DNA from: Chlorobiota bacterium
Lineage (GTDB): Bacteria > Bacteroidota > Ignavibacteria > OLB7
Reading direction: 5' to 3'
NCBI GenBank assembly: GCA_016788565.1
Contig: JAEUSP010000128.1
Location: 1 to 56,422, forward strand
Length of the DNA: 56,422 nucleotides
A program made the translations under genes and the position numbers. The notes beneath the pieces were generated by a model. That model did no database searches, was not told the DNA's origin, and worked only from the letters and a program-made list of their open reading frames with translations. Shown in pieces: positions 27,055-36,776 of the stretch (within the stretch, counting starts at the first letter, position 1; each line of letters begins with the position of its first letter).

Positions 27055-27660
27055 ATGAACGAAGATATCTACCTACTACTTGACGACGACTTGTCGGATA
27101 CTGATTCGGCAGTGCTGTTCCGGCAGCTTTCCGAAAACAGCCAAGAGCGATTAGCATTCCGCCAGCAACTTCGGTTGCACAGCGCGCTAAGCAATAACCA
27201 GCATTTTAACGGCCTGACCGCCACCGAAGATGCCGACCTTCTATCACGGCTTGCACCATCTATCGGGTTGGAGCCAGCGGCTCCAGTAGCCGTTACCGCT
27301 GTGCAACCAGCCGCAGGCTTGGCAATAAGCGCACCTTCGGCCGCAGCCAGTTGGTTCACGGGTCGTGCGTTGGTGATGCTGCTGGTTGGGTTTGTGATTG
27401 GCGTGGGAATTGGGATTCCCGCCAGCAAAGCACTCTTCAGCAACAGCAACGAACCCGCCGCAGTGGTGAAGGCCACCACACCGCAGCCGCAGCCAATGCC
27501 AACCGCAACAGCAATCAACCGCGACTCGCTTGTTACTGCCCTGCGCGACTCGATTCGCACAGAAATGGAGCAAGCCGCCGAGCTGCAGAAACAGCAGCCC
27601 CGGAAAAAAGTGAGTCGGCGGAAACTTCTCCACAAAAACCAACCGGTTACCGGGGAATAG
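27055..27660 (+). CDS. Putative zinc-less anti-sigma factor (single-pass membrane protein)
   Basis: 201 residues. Residues 1-50 (MNEDIYLLLDDDLSDTDSAV, then LFRQLSENSQERLAFRQQLR) follow the helical pattern of anti-sigma domains, without the H-x3-C-x2-C zinc motif. There is one transmembrane helix at about 103-122 (ALVMLLVGFVIGVGIGIPAS). A proline/threonine linker and a charged C-terminal tail (KQQPRKKVSRRKLLHKNQ) follow. Its position 141 bp downstream of the ECF sigma gene supports the role. It shares the terminator at 27690. The 26914-27054 gap shows no gene. Confidence 0.6.
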   Translation: MNEDIYLLLDDDLSDTDSAVLFRQLSENSQERLAFRQQLRLHSALSNNQHFNGLTATEDADLLSRLAPSIGLEPAAPVAVTAVQPAAGLAISAPSAAASWFTGRALVMLLVGFVIGVGIGIPASKALFSNSNEPAAVVKATTPQPQPMPTATAINRDSLVTALRDSIRTEMEQAAELQKQQPRKKVSRRKLLHKNQPVTGE

Positions 27661-27689
27661 CGCAACCGAACTTCAACTTCAAGCAACAC

Positions 27690-27728
27690 AAAGCCCGGCG
27701 ATGCCAACGCATCAGCCGGGCTTTCTTT
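27690..27728 (+). terminator. Strong rho-independent terminator of the sigma/anti-sigma unit
   Basis: AAAGCCCGGC (27690-27699) pairs with GCCGGGCTTT (27715-27724), extended by the inner stem GATGC-CAAC-GCATC and followed by CTTTTCTT. It ends a few bases before the ATG of arfB, so arfB must be transcribed from within or by read-through. Confidence 0.9.
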
Positions 27729-27732
27729 TCTT

Positions 27733-28179
27733 ATGTTCGCCACCGTTATGGATGACTTTCACTTGCACCTTATCACCGGGGAAACAATCCCCATTTCTGC
27801 CCTTGAGTTTGCCACCAGCCGAAGCGGTGGGCCGGGGGGGCAAAACGTCAACAAAGTGGAGACGAAAGTTGAGGTCCGCTTTGCCGTTGCCGAAGCCCAC
27901 TGGCTGCGCGAAAGCACACGGCAACGGCTGGCCGAAAAATTAGCCAACCGGTTAGACTCGCTGGGCCGCATCCGCATTGCCAGCAGCACCGAGCGATCCC
28001 AGCTTGGCAACCGCTACCGTGTGTTGGAACGATTGGAACGGCTTATCAACGATGCGCTGGAAATTGAAAAACCCCGCATCGCCACGCGCCCTTCGCGTGC
28101 GGTGGTTGCGCGCCGATTGGAGACGAAGCGCAAAACCTCAGCAAAAAAATCTGACCGGCGATGGAAGCCGGATGAGTAG
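27733..28179 (+). CDS. arfB: Alternative ribosome-rescue factor ArfB (YaeJ-type peptidyl-tRNA hydrolase)
   Basis: 148 residues. The RF-1-like GGQ domain has the signature TSRSGGPGGQNVNKVETKVE, where the GGQ glutamine hydrolyses peptidyl-tRNA. The basic C-terminal tail (RRLETKRKTSAKKSDRRWK) is the element that threads into the mRNA channel of stalled ribosomes. No codon-recognition domain is present, as expected for ArfB. ATG 27733 sits right behind the terminator; ATG 27748 is an alternative. It converges with the aldehyde dehydrogenase gene, whose stop is 10 bp away. Confidence 0.93.
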   Translation: MFATVMDDFHLHLITGETIPISALEFATSRSGGPGGQNVNKVETKVEVRFAVAEAHWLRESTRQRLAEKLANRLDSLGRIRIASSTERSQLGNRYRVLERLERLINDALEIEKPRIATRPSRAVVARRLETKRKTSAKKSDRRWKPDE

Positions 28180-28189
28180 CCGCTCCGGC

Positions 28190-29551
28190 TCACCACTTCA
28201 CCACAACGGATTTCACGTTCACAAACTCGCGGATTCCGAACTCACCTAACTCGCGCCCCATTCCGCTGGCTTTTACTCCACCGAACGGCAATCGTGGGTC
28301 CGATTTCACCATATCGTTGATAAACACCGAACCAACCTCAAGCTCGCGGATGAACCGCTCTTGTTCCCCTTCGTCGGCGGTCCAAGCCGAGGCCCCCAAG
28401 CCAAAGCGGGAGTTGTTGGCAATCGCGATTGCTTCGCTGATGTCGGCAGCGCGGATTAGCACGGCAACCGGCCCAAATGTTTCTTCATCAAACCCCGCCA
28501 TTCCCGGGCGCACATCGCTTAGCAAGGTGGGGGGGTAGAAATATCCACGCCCCTCCATTTTTTTCCCGCCCACAACCAGCCGTGCCCCGGCAGCAACTGA
28601 GTTGGCCACTTGCTTGTGAAGCTCCTCAACAAACTCTGGACGTGCCAGCGGGCCAATATCTACCGAACGCTCCATTGGGTCGCCGATATTTAAGGCCGCC
28701 AGCCCCTGGGCAAACTGCCGTTCCACTTGGTCGAACACTTCGGTGTGAACAATAAACCGCTTTGCAGCAATGCAGCTTTGGCCGTTGTTGATGGTGCGTG
28801 CCGTCACCGCAGTTTTCACTGCCGCGTCAATGTCGGCGCTGGGCATGATGATGAACGGGTCGCTTCCGCCAAGTTCTAACACCACTTTCTTCAGGTTGCG
28901 CCCGGCGGCGGCCCCCACATTTCTTCCGGCCCCTTCGCTTCCGGTTAGCGTGACGGCAGCAACCCTGGGGTCGCCGATGATTTTCTCCACCGCAGGTGAC
29001 TTCACCAACAACGTCTGGAAAGCTCCATCCGGGAAGCCAGCATGAAGGAAAATTTGTTCGATAGCCAATGCCGACATCGGTACGTTCGAGGCATGTTTCA
29101 GCAGCGCGACGTTCCCGGCCATCAACGCCGGCGCGGCAAACCGAAAGACTTGCCAAAAGGGGAAATTCCACGGCATCACCGCCAGCACCGCGCCCAACGG
29201 CTGGAATGCCACGAAGCTGCGGCCAGCGTCGGTGTCAATCGTCTGGTCGCTCAGGAAAAACTCCGCTTGGTCGGCATAAAACTCACAAACCCACGCGCAT
29301 TTTTCCACCTCCGATTCGGCAGCGGCAATGGTTTTTCCCATTTCGCGGGTCATGGTTTCGGCGTAGTTCGTTTTCCGCATTCGCAGCAGCATTGCGGCGC
29401 GGCGCATCCATTCGGCACGCTTGGCAAAGGTGGTGCGGCGGTAGCTGACCGCCGTGCTGGCGGCAAGGCTCAGTTTGGCTTCAAGGTCGCGGTCTTTCAG
29501 TTCGGGATACTCGGCAATCTGCTGGCCGGTGGCAGGATTGATGGAACGCAT
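28190..29551 (-). CDS. sad: NAD(P)-dependent succinate-semialdehyde dehydrogenase (Sad/YneI-type)
   Basis: 453 residues, the length of the short Sad/YneI class. The aldehyde dehydrogenase fold is complete: MPWNFPFWQVFR, TGSEGAGRNVG, the general-base glutamate in VLELGGSDPFI, the catalytic cysteine in NNGQSCIAAKRFI, and EETFGPVAVLIR. The N-terminus SINPATGQQI and the segment LELGGSDPF closely resemble E. coli Sad. It oxidises succinate semialdehyde (or a similar aldehyde) to succinate in the cytoplasm. No GABA transaminase gene is nearby, so the physiological substrate is inferred from family only. Confidence 0.88.
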   Translation of the reverse strand: MRSINPATGQQIAEYPELKDRDLEAKLSLAASTAVSYRRTTFAKRAEWMRRAAMLLRMRKTNYAETMTREMGKTIAAAESEVEKCAWVCEFYADQAEFFLSDQTIDTDAGRSFVAFQPLGAVLAVMPWNFPFWQVFRFAAPALMAGNVALLKHASNVPMSALAIEQIFLHAGFPDGAFQTLLVKSPAVEKIIGDPRVAAVTLTGSEGAGRNVGAAAGRNLKKVVLELGGSDPFIIMPSADIDAAVKTAVTARTINNGQSCIAAKRFIVHTEVFDQVERQFAQGLAALNIGDPMERSVDIGPLARPEFVEELHKQVANSVAAGARLVVGGKKMEGRGYFYPPTLLSDVRPGMAGFDEETFGPVAVLIRAADISEAIAIANNSRFGLGASAWTADEGEQERFIRELEVGSVFINDMVKSDPRLPFGGVKASGMGRELGEFGIREFVNVKSVVVKW

Positions 29552-29680
29552 GGCAGTTGGTTAGAAATGGTTGAACGGATGGTTCTGAAAGGTTGCTTGG
29601 ATAGGGGGGCGGTTGGTTGCAGAAACGAAGCAGAAGTCAGGAAGGTTTGTGCGCAGAAGCGGGAGCGTGACAGCAGCATC

Positions 29681-30799
29681 TTATGCCGTTGGAAGCTGAT
29701 TGCCGTTTGCGTTGGTGCCGGAAGAATCGAGCCTGGTGCGAAGGCGTTGCGGGGCGAAGGCAAGCATCACCAAGCCCACGCCAATCACCACAAACTCCCG
29801 CGCACGTTTCACCACCGCAAGCTGTGCCGACGCGCCAACTGGGTTAGCGATTCCGTGAACCGTCATCAGGCCGGTGATTGCCCAATCTTGCCCGCCAATC
29901 CCAATCGGCAGGATAAAAATCACCATGCGGATCACACAGCTTACAGCATCAATCGCAAAGGCTTGGGTGAAGGTGGCCTCAACGCCCAAGAAGTGGAGAA
30001 TCAAGTAGGCTTCCACCCCGTTCAGCGACCACGAAAGGAAACCGCAGAACACCCCCGCCACCAGTTTCCCCCCTTGCTGCCGTCCGGCGGTGGCAATCAA
30101 CTGCTCGATGCTGTGGGCTTCGGCAACAAGGCGGTTCCAAAGGTGGCCCCAGCGTCCTTCGCGTTCGGTGGGGACCAAAAAACGGAGCATCGGCTGGAAC
30201 CAGATCATGGCCCCAAGCAGCGAGAGCATCAGCAGAAGGATCACCCCAACAACCCCCAACACCAGCAACCCAAAATGTTCGGTTCCAAAAATTGCTTCGC
30301 TGCGGCCGCTCAGCACGGCGTAGCTGAACAACACACCAATCACCACATACAGCACTTGCCCAACGATGATGCAAAACTTTGCCAGAAGGAAGGAGGTTGT
30401 GGCCTCGGCAGCCGTCATGGTGGTGGTGCGAAGCAGGTGCATCACCTTCATCGGTTCGCCAATCACCGCGCCGCCAGGAAGGATATTGGTCAGTGATTCG
30501 CACCGCAACCGGATTGCCGTCAGCGTCCAGAAGGAAGGGCGTTTTGCGCCGCAAACCAGCCACCAACTGAAGGTATCCAGCGAGTAGTTGATGGAGGTAA
30601 GAACCAACAGCACCAACGCCAGCAGCAGCAGTGCGGTTCCGGCATCGGCAACGCCGGCAAAACTGACGTTGCGCGCCAAGTAGGCAAACATTCCAATGCC
30701 CGCGGCCGCCAGCACCCCTTGCAGAATCCGCCCTGCGGTTGGGCGTGGCCACGCCCCCCTTTCAGGAATCGGGTCGGTTGTTGGCAGCGGCTGATTCAT
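29681..30799 (-). CDS. Flippase-like integral membrane protein (UPF0104/LPG synthase TM family)
   Basis: 372 residues. ATG 30799 (MNQPLPTTDPIPERG) opens into about eight hydrophobic helices (for example ALLLLALVLLVLTSINYSLD and LLVLGVVGVILLLMLSLLGA). The motifs RCESLTNILPGGAVIGEP and GGQDWAITGL near the end match the lysylphosphatidylglycerol synthase membrane/flippase-like family. Members move or modify lipids or lipid-linked glycans; the substrate here is unknown. A longer frame to 31030 overlaps the upstream ATPase gene and was rejected. It lies downstream of the ABC ATPase gene on the same strand (109-bp gap). Confidence 0.8.
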   Translation of the reverse strand: MNQPLPTTDPIPERGAWPRPTAGRILQGVLAAAGIGMFAYLARNVSFAGVADAGTALLLLALVLLVLTSINYSLDTFSWWLVCGAKRPSFWTLTAIRLRCESLTNILPGGAVIGEPMKVMHLLRTTTMTAAEATTSFLLAKFCIIVGQVLYVVIGVLFSYAVLSGRSEAIFGTEHFGLLVLGVVGVILLLMLSLLGAMIWFQPMLRFLVPTEREGRWGHLWNRLVAEAHSIEQLIATAGRQQGGKLVAGVFCGFLSWSLNGVEAYLILHFLGVEATFTQAFAIDAVSCVIRMVIFILPIGIGGQDWAITGLMTVHGIANPVGASAQLAVVKRAREFVVIGVGLVMLAFAPQRLRTRLDSSGTNANGNQLPTA

Positions 30800-30908
30800 C
30801 GTGGGGCAAAAAAAGGAGGAACGGAGGGAAATAGAAAGGGAAAAAATGAAGGATAGAGTTGGTTGGAACAGCGTGGAAGAAGCAACCCTCCCTAGCCGGC
30901 GGCTGTGG

Positions 30909-31988
<1,080 letters not shown>

Positions 31989-32119
31989 GAATTGGGGATA
32001 GGAGAAAGGACTTTTTTTGGACGGCGCAATCTAAGCAGAATAGGCCAAACGGTTCCGTGGTTGCGAACTCCTTCCGCGCCTTCCCAGAAACTCCATTGCT
32101 ACTTCCTTTGCGATTCCCA

Positions 32120-33358
32120 TCAGGGTGTCCATTTCTCGGTTTTTGGGTAGAAGGTTTGCCAAGCGTGCCAGTATTGTTGCCATGCCACTACCGGCTGAAG
32201 TTTCTGGCCGGCATACGTTCCTTCAACACACTCACCGTTCCAGTTCCAGACTGAGTTGGTTTCGGTGTCGGTTAGGCGGTGCTGGGCGGAGTCCATTCGG
32301 AAGGTGAGTTGCTGGCCGTTCACGGTGCGGTTCCACGCGGTGAAGGAGAGGGAGTCGGAAGCAACGGCAATCATCACCGGCTGATCCCCCACGGCATCGT
32401 TCACCACACGGGCGGCAACCAAGTTGCTCCAGAGATACGCTTTCGCGGCGGTTCCCGATGCGCTGCCCCCCGAGGTCACACCAACAACCCAGCTATTCGG
32501 ATTCCACCCCTCTTTCTTCGGCTGAAACCGGTCGTAGTTTTCAGTTTGCTTGTAGCCTTCGCGGCTGAATTCGGCTCCATCCGGTTGGGCAATCAAGCTG
32601 GTGGGATGAAGTTCCAGCCAGAGCTTCAGGGTCATCTGCTCCGATGGAACAATCGGAAGCCGTTTCCCTTTCATCGGCCCGGTGGCAGCTTCGCCGGTTG
32701 CTTGATACCACCAGCTTCCGGTGGTCTGATCTTCAAACACAGCGTTGTAGTGGTTGGCCCCCACCAAACGGAACGTCAGCTGCTGGTTATCCACCACCGG
32801 CTGATAGACCGCTCCGGTGCGGCACATGCTGCAGTAGGTGGCCCACAGTTTCAGCGCGCCAATGGAGTCGCTAACGCGGTGGTGGTAGGCAAGGTAATTC
32901 ACGGGATAGGCCTTCGCAACGCCGTTGTGCTGAATGCCAATCACCAACGCATCCAGCGGAACGCGGTTGTCGGCAGCGGGGGCCATTCGCAGCAAGGCAG
33001 GCTCGCGGAAGATGTTGCTGGCCGATGCCGCAAACGTGGTGAAATAAAACACCACAATGCAGAAAACACTGAACATCACGATGCTAACACGGCGCAGGAT
33101 GGTTCCGTTCACAAAGCCCTTCACTACCGGCCCGATAATCAGCAAAAGCCCAAGAATCCGAAGCGGCGTAACCCACGCATGCAACAAGTATGCAACGTCA
33201 ATCGAGTTCAGCTCTTGGCTGCCGGGAAACGGCATCAGCAGGTAGGTTTGCAACATCCCGGGAACCAATAGAAAAATCAGGCCGGGCAGGAACATGTACT
33301 TGTAGAATCGCTCCAGCGGAAAGGAGCGGGCGGCAGTTTCGGTGATTGTTTTGCTCAT
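32120..33358 (-). CDS. DUF3179-family membrane protein
   Basis: 412 residues. Three N-terminal hydrophobic segments (about 22-42, 62-80, 92-112: MFLPGLIFLLVPGMLQTYLL; LRILGLLLIIGPVVKGFV; IVMFSVFCIVVFYFTTFAAS). They are followed by a soluble domain with the DUF3179 hallmark WATYCSMCRTGAVYQPVVD and FRLVGANHYNAVFEDQTTGS. The conserved cysteine pair (CSMC) suggests redox or metal binding, but the biochemical role of the family is not established. The REP repeat copy 4 lies just upstream, between this gene and the CARDB-like gene. Confidence 0.85.
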   Translation of the reverse strand: MSKTITETAARSFPLERFYKYMFLPGLIFLLVPGMLQTYLLMPFPGSQELNSIDVAYLLHAWVTPLRILGLLLIIGPVVKGFVNGTILRRVSIVMFSVFCIVVFYFTTFAASASNIFREPALLRMAPAADNRVPLDALVIGIQHNGVAKAYPVNYLAYHHRVSDSIGALKLWATYCSMCRTGAVYQPVVDNQQLTFRLVGANHYNAVFEDQTTGSWWYQATGEAATGPMKGKRLPIVPSEQMTLKLWLELHPTSLIAQPDGAEFSREGYKQTENYDRFQPKKEGWNPNSWVVGVTSGGSASGTAAKAYLWSNLVAARVVNDAVGDQPVMIAVASDSLSFTAWNRTVNGQQLTFRMDSAQHRLTDTETNSVWNWNGECVEGTYAGQKLQPVVAWQQYWHAWQTFYPKTEKWTP

Positions 33359-33458
33359 AAAGGTTAGTTGAAATTCGCCGCGAAGTTACGAGGTTTGAGC
33401 CTTACCGAAGCGACCACTACATCACAAAACAGAATGGAAGATCGGTGGCTTCAATATC

Positions 33459-33548
33459 CGGTGGCTCCGCTCATACTTCGACTACTTCGACAAGCTCAGC
33501 ATAAGCGGCAGCATGAGCAGGAGCGATATTCGGCAGTTCGAATCATGC
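33459..33548 (+). repeat. REP-like intergenic palindrome, copy 4 (internally duplicated)
   Basis: CGGTGGCTCCGCTCATACTT, then CGACTACTTCGACAAGCTCA, then GCATAAGCGGCAGCATGAGC, ending CAGTTCGAATCAT. Both ACTTCGAC and GCAT(A/G)AGC are doubled relative to the other copies. It occupies most of the 33359-33627 gap. Confidence 0.75.
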
Positions 33549-33627
33549 TTTGCAGGCGAACTCTATCTGGGCCAACGAACCCGGCGGAACGTTGGCCTTG
33601 CTGGCGTTGGTGTTGTTTGGCCGCGAT

Positions 33628-34170
33628 TTACTGCGGCTGGATTGGTGAGTGTAGCGTGTATTCGTTGTTCTGCTCGTTGGTTTCCAACACTTCGTCGCCG
33701 CTGTCCACATACACGCGCGCGCTGAACGGGCGGTAATCAATTCCCGATGGAATCGGAATCTGGTATTGATGCACGCCGCCAGCCGCCAACGTCGGGATGA
33801 TGAGCATCACATCCTTGCTCACGTAGCTTTGTGGCTCCTGGTAGTTCCCATCGCCGTAGCAGCAAGCGTAGTAGCTGATGACCACCTTCAGCGAGCAAAC
33901 CTTCGTTGAATTCCCCTGGCCCAGATTGTAGATTTTCAAGTTGATGGTGCGCCCGGCTCCGCTTCCTCCAACCCATGCAACATTGGTTTTTAGATCCGGC
34001 AACTTCACCTGCAACTTCGGTTGCTGGGCCTGGACCGTTGGCTGGGTTGGAGTTCGGATTGGCCCGATCGCTCCTTTCGGTTGCGGTTGCTGGGCAAGCA
34101 GGGTGCTGGCAAACAGCAGTGTTGTGGCGGCGGTCATCATCGTCGTGGTCATCGTCATTGTCCTAATCAT
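33628..34170 (-). CDS. Exported CARDB-like domain protein
   Basis: 180 residues. ATG 34170 has AGGAG 5 nt upstream. Signal peptide about 1-26 (TTLLFASTLLAQ end), then a glutamine/proline-rich linker (QPQPKGAIGPIRTPTQPTVQ), then one Ig-like CARDB domain. The domain runs from LPDLKTNVAWVGGSGAGRT through INLKIYNLGQGNSTKV to YVDSGDEVLETNEQNNEYTL, where the closing LETNEQNN turn is typical of CARDB. Such domains act as adhesion or spacer modules. No T9SS tail is present, so it is probably periplasmic or outer-membrane associated. It may be co-transcribed with the zinc-ribbon gene 116 bp upstream. Confidence 0.75.
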   Translation of the reverse strand: MIRTMTMTTTMMTAATTLLFASTLLAQQPQPKGAIGPIRTPTQPTVQAQQPKLQVKLPDLKTNVAWVGGSGAGRTINLKIYNLGQGNSTKVCSLKVVISYYACCYGDGNYQEPQSYVSKDVMLIIPTLAAGGVHQYQIPIPSGIDYRPFSARVYVDSGDEVLETNEQNNEYTLHSPIQPQ

Positions 34171-34286
34171 GGTGGCTCCTGTGTGTATGTGGTTACGGAA
34201 TTGGCTTGGTTCTGGCGTGCCCGCTGGGGGCGCGCCAACTTGGTGTTGTGGTCTATTTTCTCACTCTATCTGCTCTCCAGTTTTTT

Positions 34287-34556
34287 TCATTTCTGACGGC
34301 TCTCTTGGCTCAGCTCACTTCCACACTCGGTGCAGAAAAAGGCGATTGGGTGGCGCACCGCTGCACCGCAAGCTGGGCATCGTTGCTGGTCAGGTTTTTG
34401 CTGCGGCTGGCGATCGTGAAATTGGCCGCCACAGCGTGGGCAGAACTGTTCGCCACAATATCCAGCAGTTCCGCAGTTGCCGCAGATGGGAATGCCCAGG
34501 AACTGAACTCGTCCAAGTGTCTGTTCGTCTGGCAATAGGTTGGAGCTGTGCAGCAT
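34287..34556 (-). CDS. Double zinc-ribbon protein
   Basis: 89 residues from ATG 34556; an in-frame TTG at 34667 would add 37 residues and cannot be excluded. It has paired cysteine knuckles: CGNCGTAGYCGEQFCPRCGG and then RCPACGAAV...FFCTECGSEL, enough for two rubredoxin-like zinc sites. These ribbons mediate protein or nucleic-acid contacts in many unrelated proteins, so no function can be assigned. Between the ribbons lies a hydrophilic linker (FHDRQPQQKPDQQ). It is divergent from gmhB. Confidence 0.65.
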   Translation of the reverse strand: MLHSSNLLPDEQTLGRVQFLGIPICGNCGTAGYCGEQFCPRCGGQFHDRQPQQKPDQQRCPACGAAVRHPIAFFCTECGSELSQESRQK

Positions 34557-34718
34557 AGAAATCACTGTTGGCTGGTCTTCCCTGATGTTGATGTTCAAGA
34601 TATCAGCCAACGATAACAGCCGCCCAAGCGGGCGATAACAGTTTCCCCAAAAAAATTCCTGTTGCAAACCACATCACCCCGATTGTGGCAGCATTGCATT
34701 CCACATCTTTGCAGAAGC

Positions 34719-35300
34719 ATGAACCCAGCTCTATTTCTGGACCGCGACGGAATCATCAACCGCCGCCGCGTGGATGACTACGTGAAGCGTTGGGAAGAAT
34801 TTGAATTTCTTCCCGACATCTTCGGGCTGCTTCCAAAAGCGCACGCAGCTGGGTTTGTGGTGATTGTGGTGACAAACCAACGGGGCATTGCACGCGGGTT
34901 GATGACCGAGCAAGACCTTGCCGAAATCCACCGCCAGATGCAGCAGGAACTTCAGCAGCGGACAGGGCACAGGGTGGATGCTATCTACCACTGCCCCCAC
35001 GGCCGCGCCGACGGTTGCGACTGCCGCAAACCAAAGCCCGGAATGCTGTTGCAAGCCGCCGCTGAACACAACATCTCACTTGCCGAATCATGGCTGGTGG
35101 GCGATTCGGAATCGGACGTTCAGGCGGGAATTGCGGCGGGTTGCCGCGCGGTGTTGGTGGATGCAGCCGCCCCCACCTCCACAGTTGCCGAAACCGTTGC
35201 CGAATCGGTGGCGACCACGCTGGCCTCAGCTTGGAAGTACATCAACACACACGCCACCCGTGGCAAATCGCAGAATCTCATCTCTTCCAAACATCAGTAA
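34719..35300 (+). CDS. gmhB: D-glycero-beta-D-manno-heptose 1,7-bisphosphate 7-phosphatase
   Basis: 193 residues from ATG 34719. HAD motif I ALFLDRDGIINRR (two aspartates), motif II VVTNQRGIARG, the zinc-binding loop CPHGRADGCDCRKPKPGM and motif IV VGDSESDVQAG are all present, the standard GmhB set. The enzyme dephosphorylates heptose bisphosphate in ADP-heptose synthesis for LPS inner core, implying a Gram-negative envelope. The C-terminal tail (about 170-193) is long and threonine/alanine-rich. It is followed 11 bp later by the DUF971 gene, probably in one transcript. Confidence 0.9.
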   Translation: MNPALFLDRDGIINRRRVDDYVKRWEEFEFLPDIFGLLPKAHAAGFVVIVVTNQRGIARGLMTEQDLAEIHRQMQQELQQRTGHRVDAIYHCPHGRADGCDCRKPKPGMLLQAAAEHNISLAESWLVGDSESDVQAGIAAGCRAVLVDAAAPTSTVAETVAESVATTLASAWKYINTHATRGKSQNLISSKHQ

Positions 35301-35311
35301 CCTCCATCTTC

Positions 35312-35629
35312 ATGTTTGTCCCCACAGCCATTCAGCAACCAACGCCGCAAGAACTGCAACTCACCTGGTCCGATGACCAGACTTTTACGCTAACGCTTCA
35401 GCAGCTTCGCGATGCCTGCCCGTGCGCCAACTGCAAGGGGGAGACAATTTTGGGTGTGTACTACCCGCCGGTCAAGCTCCCGATGTTCACGCCGGGGATG
35501 TACGAGATTGAAGCCATTGAGCCGGTGGGGAATTACGCCATTCAAGTCCGCTGGCGCGACGGCCACCACACAGGGATTTATAGTTGGGAACAGTTGCGGG
35601 GATTGTGCGAAGCACCGGAGGCGGAGTGA
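35312..35629 (+). CDS. DUF971 (GBBH-like N-terminal domain) protein
   Basis: 105 residues from ATG 35312. It matches the small single-domain DUF971 pattern: LQLTWSDDQTFTLTLQQLRD, then ACPCANCKGE with a cysteine pair, and a closing YAIQVRWRDGHHTGIYSWEQ, where the W-x-D-GH-x-GIY segment is the family hallmark. In other proteins this domain is attached to gamma-butyrobetaine hydroxylase or to the Fe-S carrier ApbC/Mrp, suggesting metal or Fe-S association. Its function as a free protein is unknown. It is co-oriented with and close to gmhB. Confidence 0.88.
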   Translation: MFVPTAIQQPTPQELQLTWSDDQTFTLTLQQLRDACPCANCKGETILGVYYPPVKLPMFTPGMYEIEAIEPVGNYAIQVRWRDGHHTGIYSWEQLRGLCEAPEAE

Positions 35630-35736
35630 AAGGAGGATGAAGACCCATGAGAAGTAGAAGAATGGTTTCCTTACTTCAGAAAAAATTCCCACGTTGAAAA
35701 CCAACCCAGCAAAGCAACTCTAACTTCTTAACCAAG

Positions 35737-36750
35737 ATGACCAACGCTACTTTGGCACTATCGCTGCGGGGGGGGCGCATTGAAGGGTGGCATCGCGGCT
35801 CGGTAGCCATTACCGACCCTGATGGCCGCCTTCTCTTCTCGGCTGGCGATCCCACCATGTCCACCTACCTCCGCTCATCTATCAAGATGATTCAAGCAAT
35901 CCCCGTGGTGCGTAGCGGGGCTGCCGACCGTTTCAGTTTCAGCGATGCAGAGCTTGCTATCTGCTGCGCAAGCCACGACGGCGCGGGCTATCACTTGCAA
36001 ACCGTCAGTGGGATGTTGGCAACATTGGGGCTAACAGAATCTGCACTCCGTTGCGGCGGCCACGATCCCCACGACCGCACCGAGCTTGGCCGCTTGGTCT
36101 GCGACCACCGCAAACCGGGCGCGCTGTACAACAACTGCTCCGGCAAACACACCGGAATGCTGGCCGCTTGTTTGGCAAAAGGGTGGCCAATCGAAAACTA
36201 CCTTGCTGCCGACCACCCACTTCAGCAGTGGATATTGGAGTTGATGGCGGAATACACTGGGGTTCCAACCGAGCAGATCGATACGGCGACTGATGGCTGT
36301 TCGCTGCCAACATTCTACGTCCCGCTTCTGGCCGCAAGCCGCACTGCTGCCCGCTTTGTTGCCGATGCGATTGCTGGCGACCAGGCTTGCAGCCGAATTA
36401 TGCAAGCCGTGGCCGCCCACCCAGAGATGATTAACGCGCATGGTGGATTCGATACCGAGCTGGTGCGGGTGATGGCCGGGGCGGGAATAGCAAAGCGTGG
36501 GGCGATGGCAATTTTTGTGGTAGGGGTCAACAGCCGCAAGCATGGCCCGATTGGGGTGGCCGTGAAATTGGAAGAAGGGGATATGGCCCCAATGCCCCCG
36601 GCGGTGATGCGAGCGTTGGAAATAGCCGAGATATTCACCCCCGAACAGCTTGCCCAACTTGAGCGGTTCCGCCGGATTGAGCTAAAAAACTGGAACGGAA
36701 TCAGCGTGGGGGAGATTCGGGGGGAGTATGAGATGGAGAGGCAGGGATAA
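35737..36750 (+). CDS. L-asparaginase II (Rhizobium ReAII/COG4448 type)
   Basis: 337 residues. Motifs of the serine/lysine-dyad asparaginase family distinct from E. coli AnsA/AnsB: EGWHRGSVAI, YLRSSIKMIQAIP (Ser-x-x-Lys), CCASHDGAGYHLQ, NNCSGKHTGMLAACLAKGW and DGCSLPTFYVPLL. It hydrolyses asparagine to aspartate and ammonia in the cytoplasm. No signal peptide. It converges with the propeller gene, with 26 bp between the stops. Substrate preference cannot be read from the sequence. Confidence 0.88.
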   Translation: MTNATLALSLRGGRIEGWHRGSVAITDPDGRLLFSAGDPTMSTYLRSSIKMIQAIPVVRSGAADRFSFSDAELAICCASHDGAGYHLQTVSGMLATLGLTESALRCGGHDPHDRTELGRLVCDHRKPGALYNNCSGKHTGMLAACLAKGWPIENYLAADHPLQQWILELMAEYTGVPTEQIDTATDGCSLPTFYVPLLAASRTAARFVADAIAGDQACSRIMQAVAAHPEMINAHGGFDTELVRVMAGAGIAKRGAMAIFVVGVNSRKHGPIGVAVKLEEGDMAPMPPAVMRALEIAEIFTPEQLAQLERFRRIELKNWNGISVGEIRGEYEMERQG

Positions 36751-36776
36751 CCATGATTGAGTAGTTCGGCTATGTC

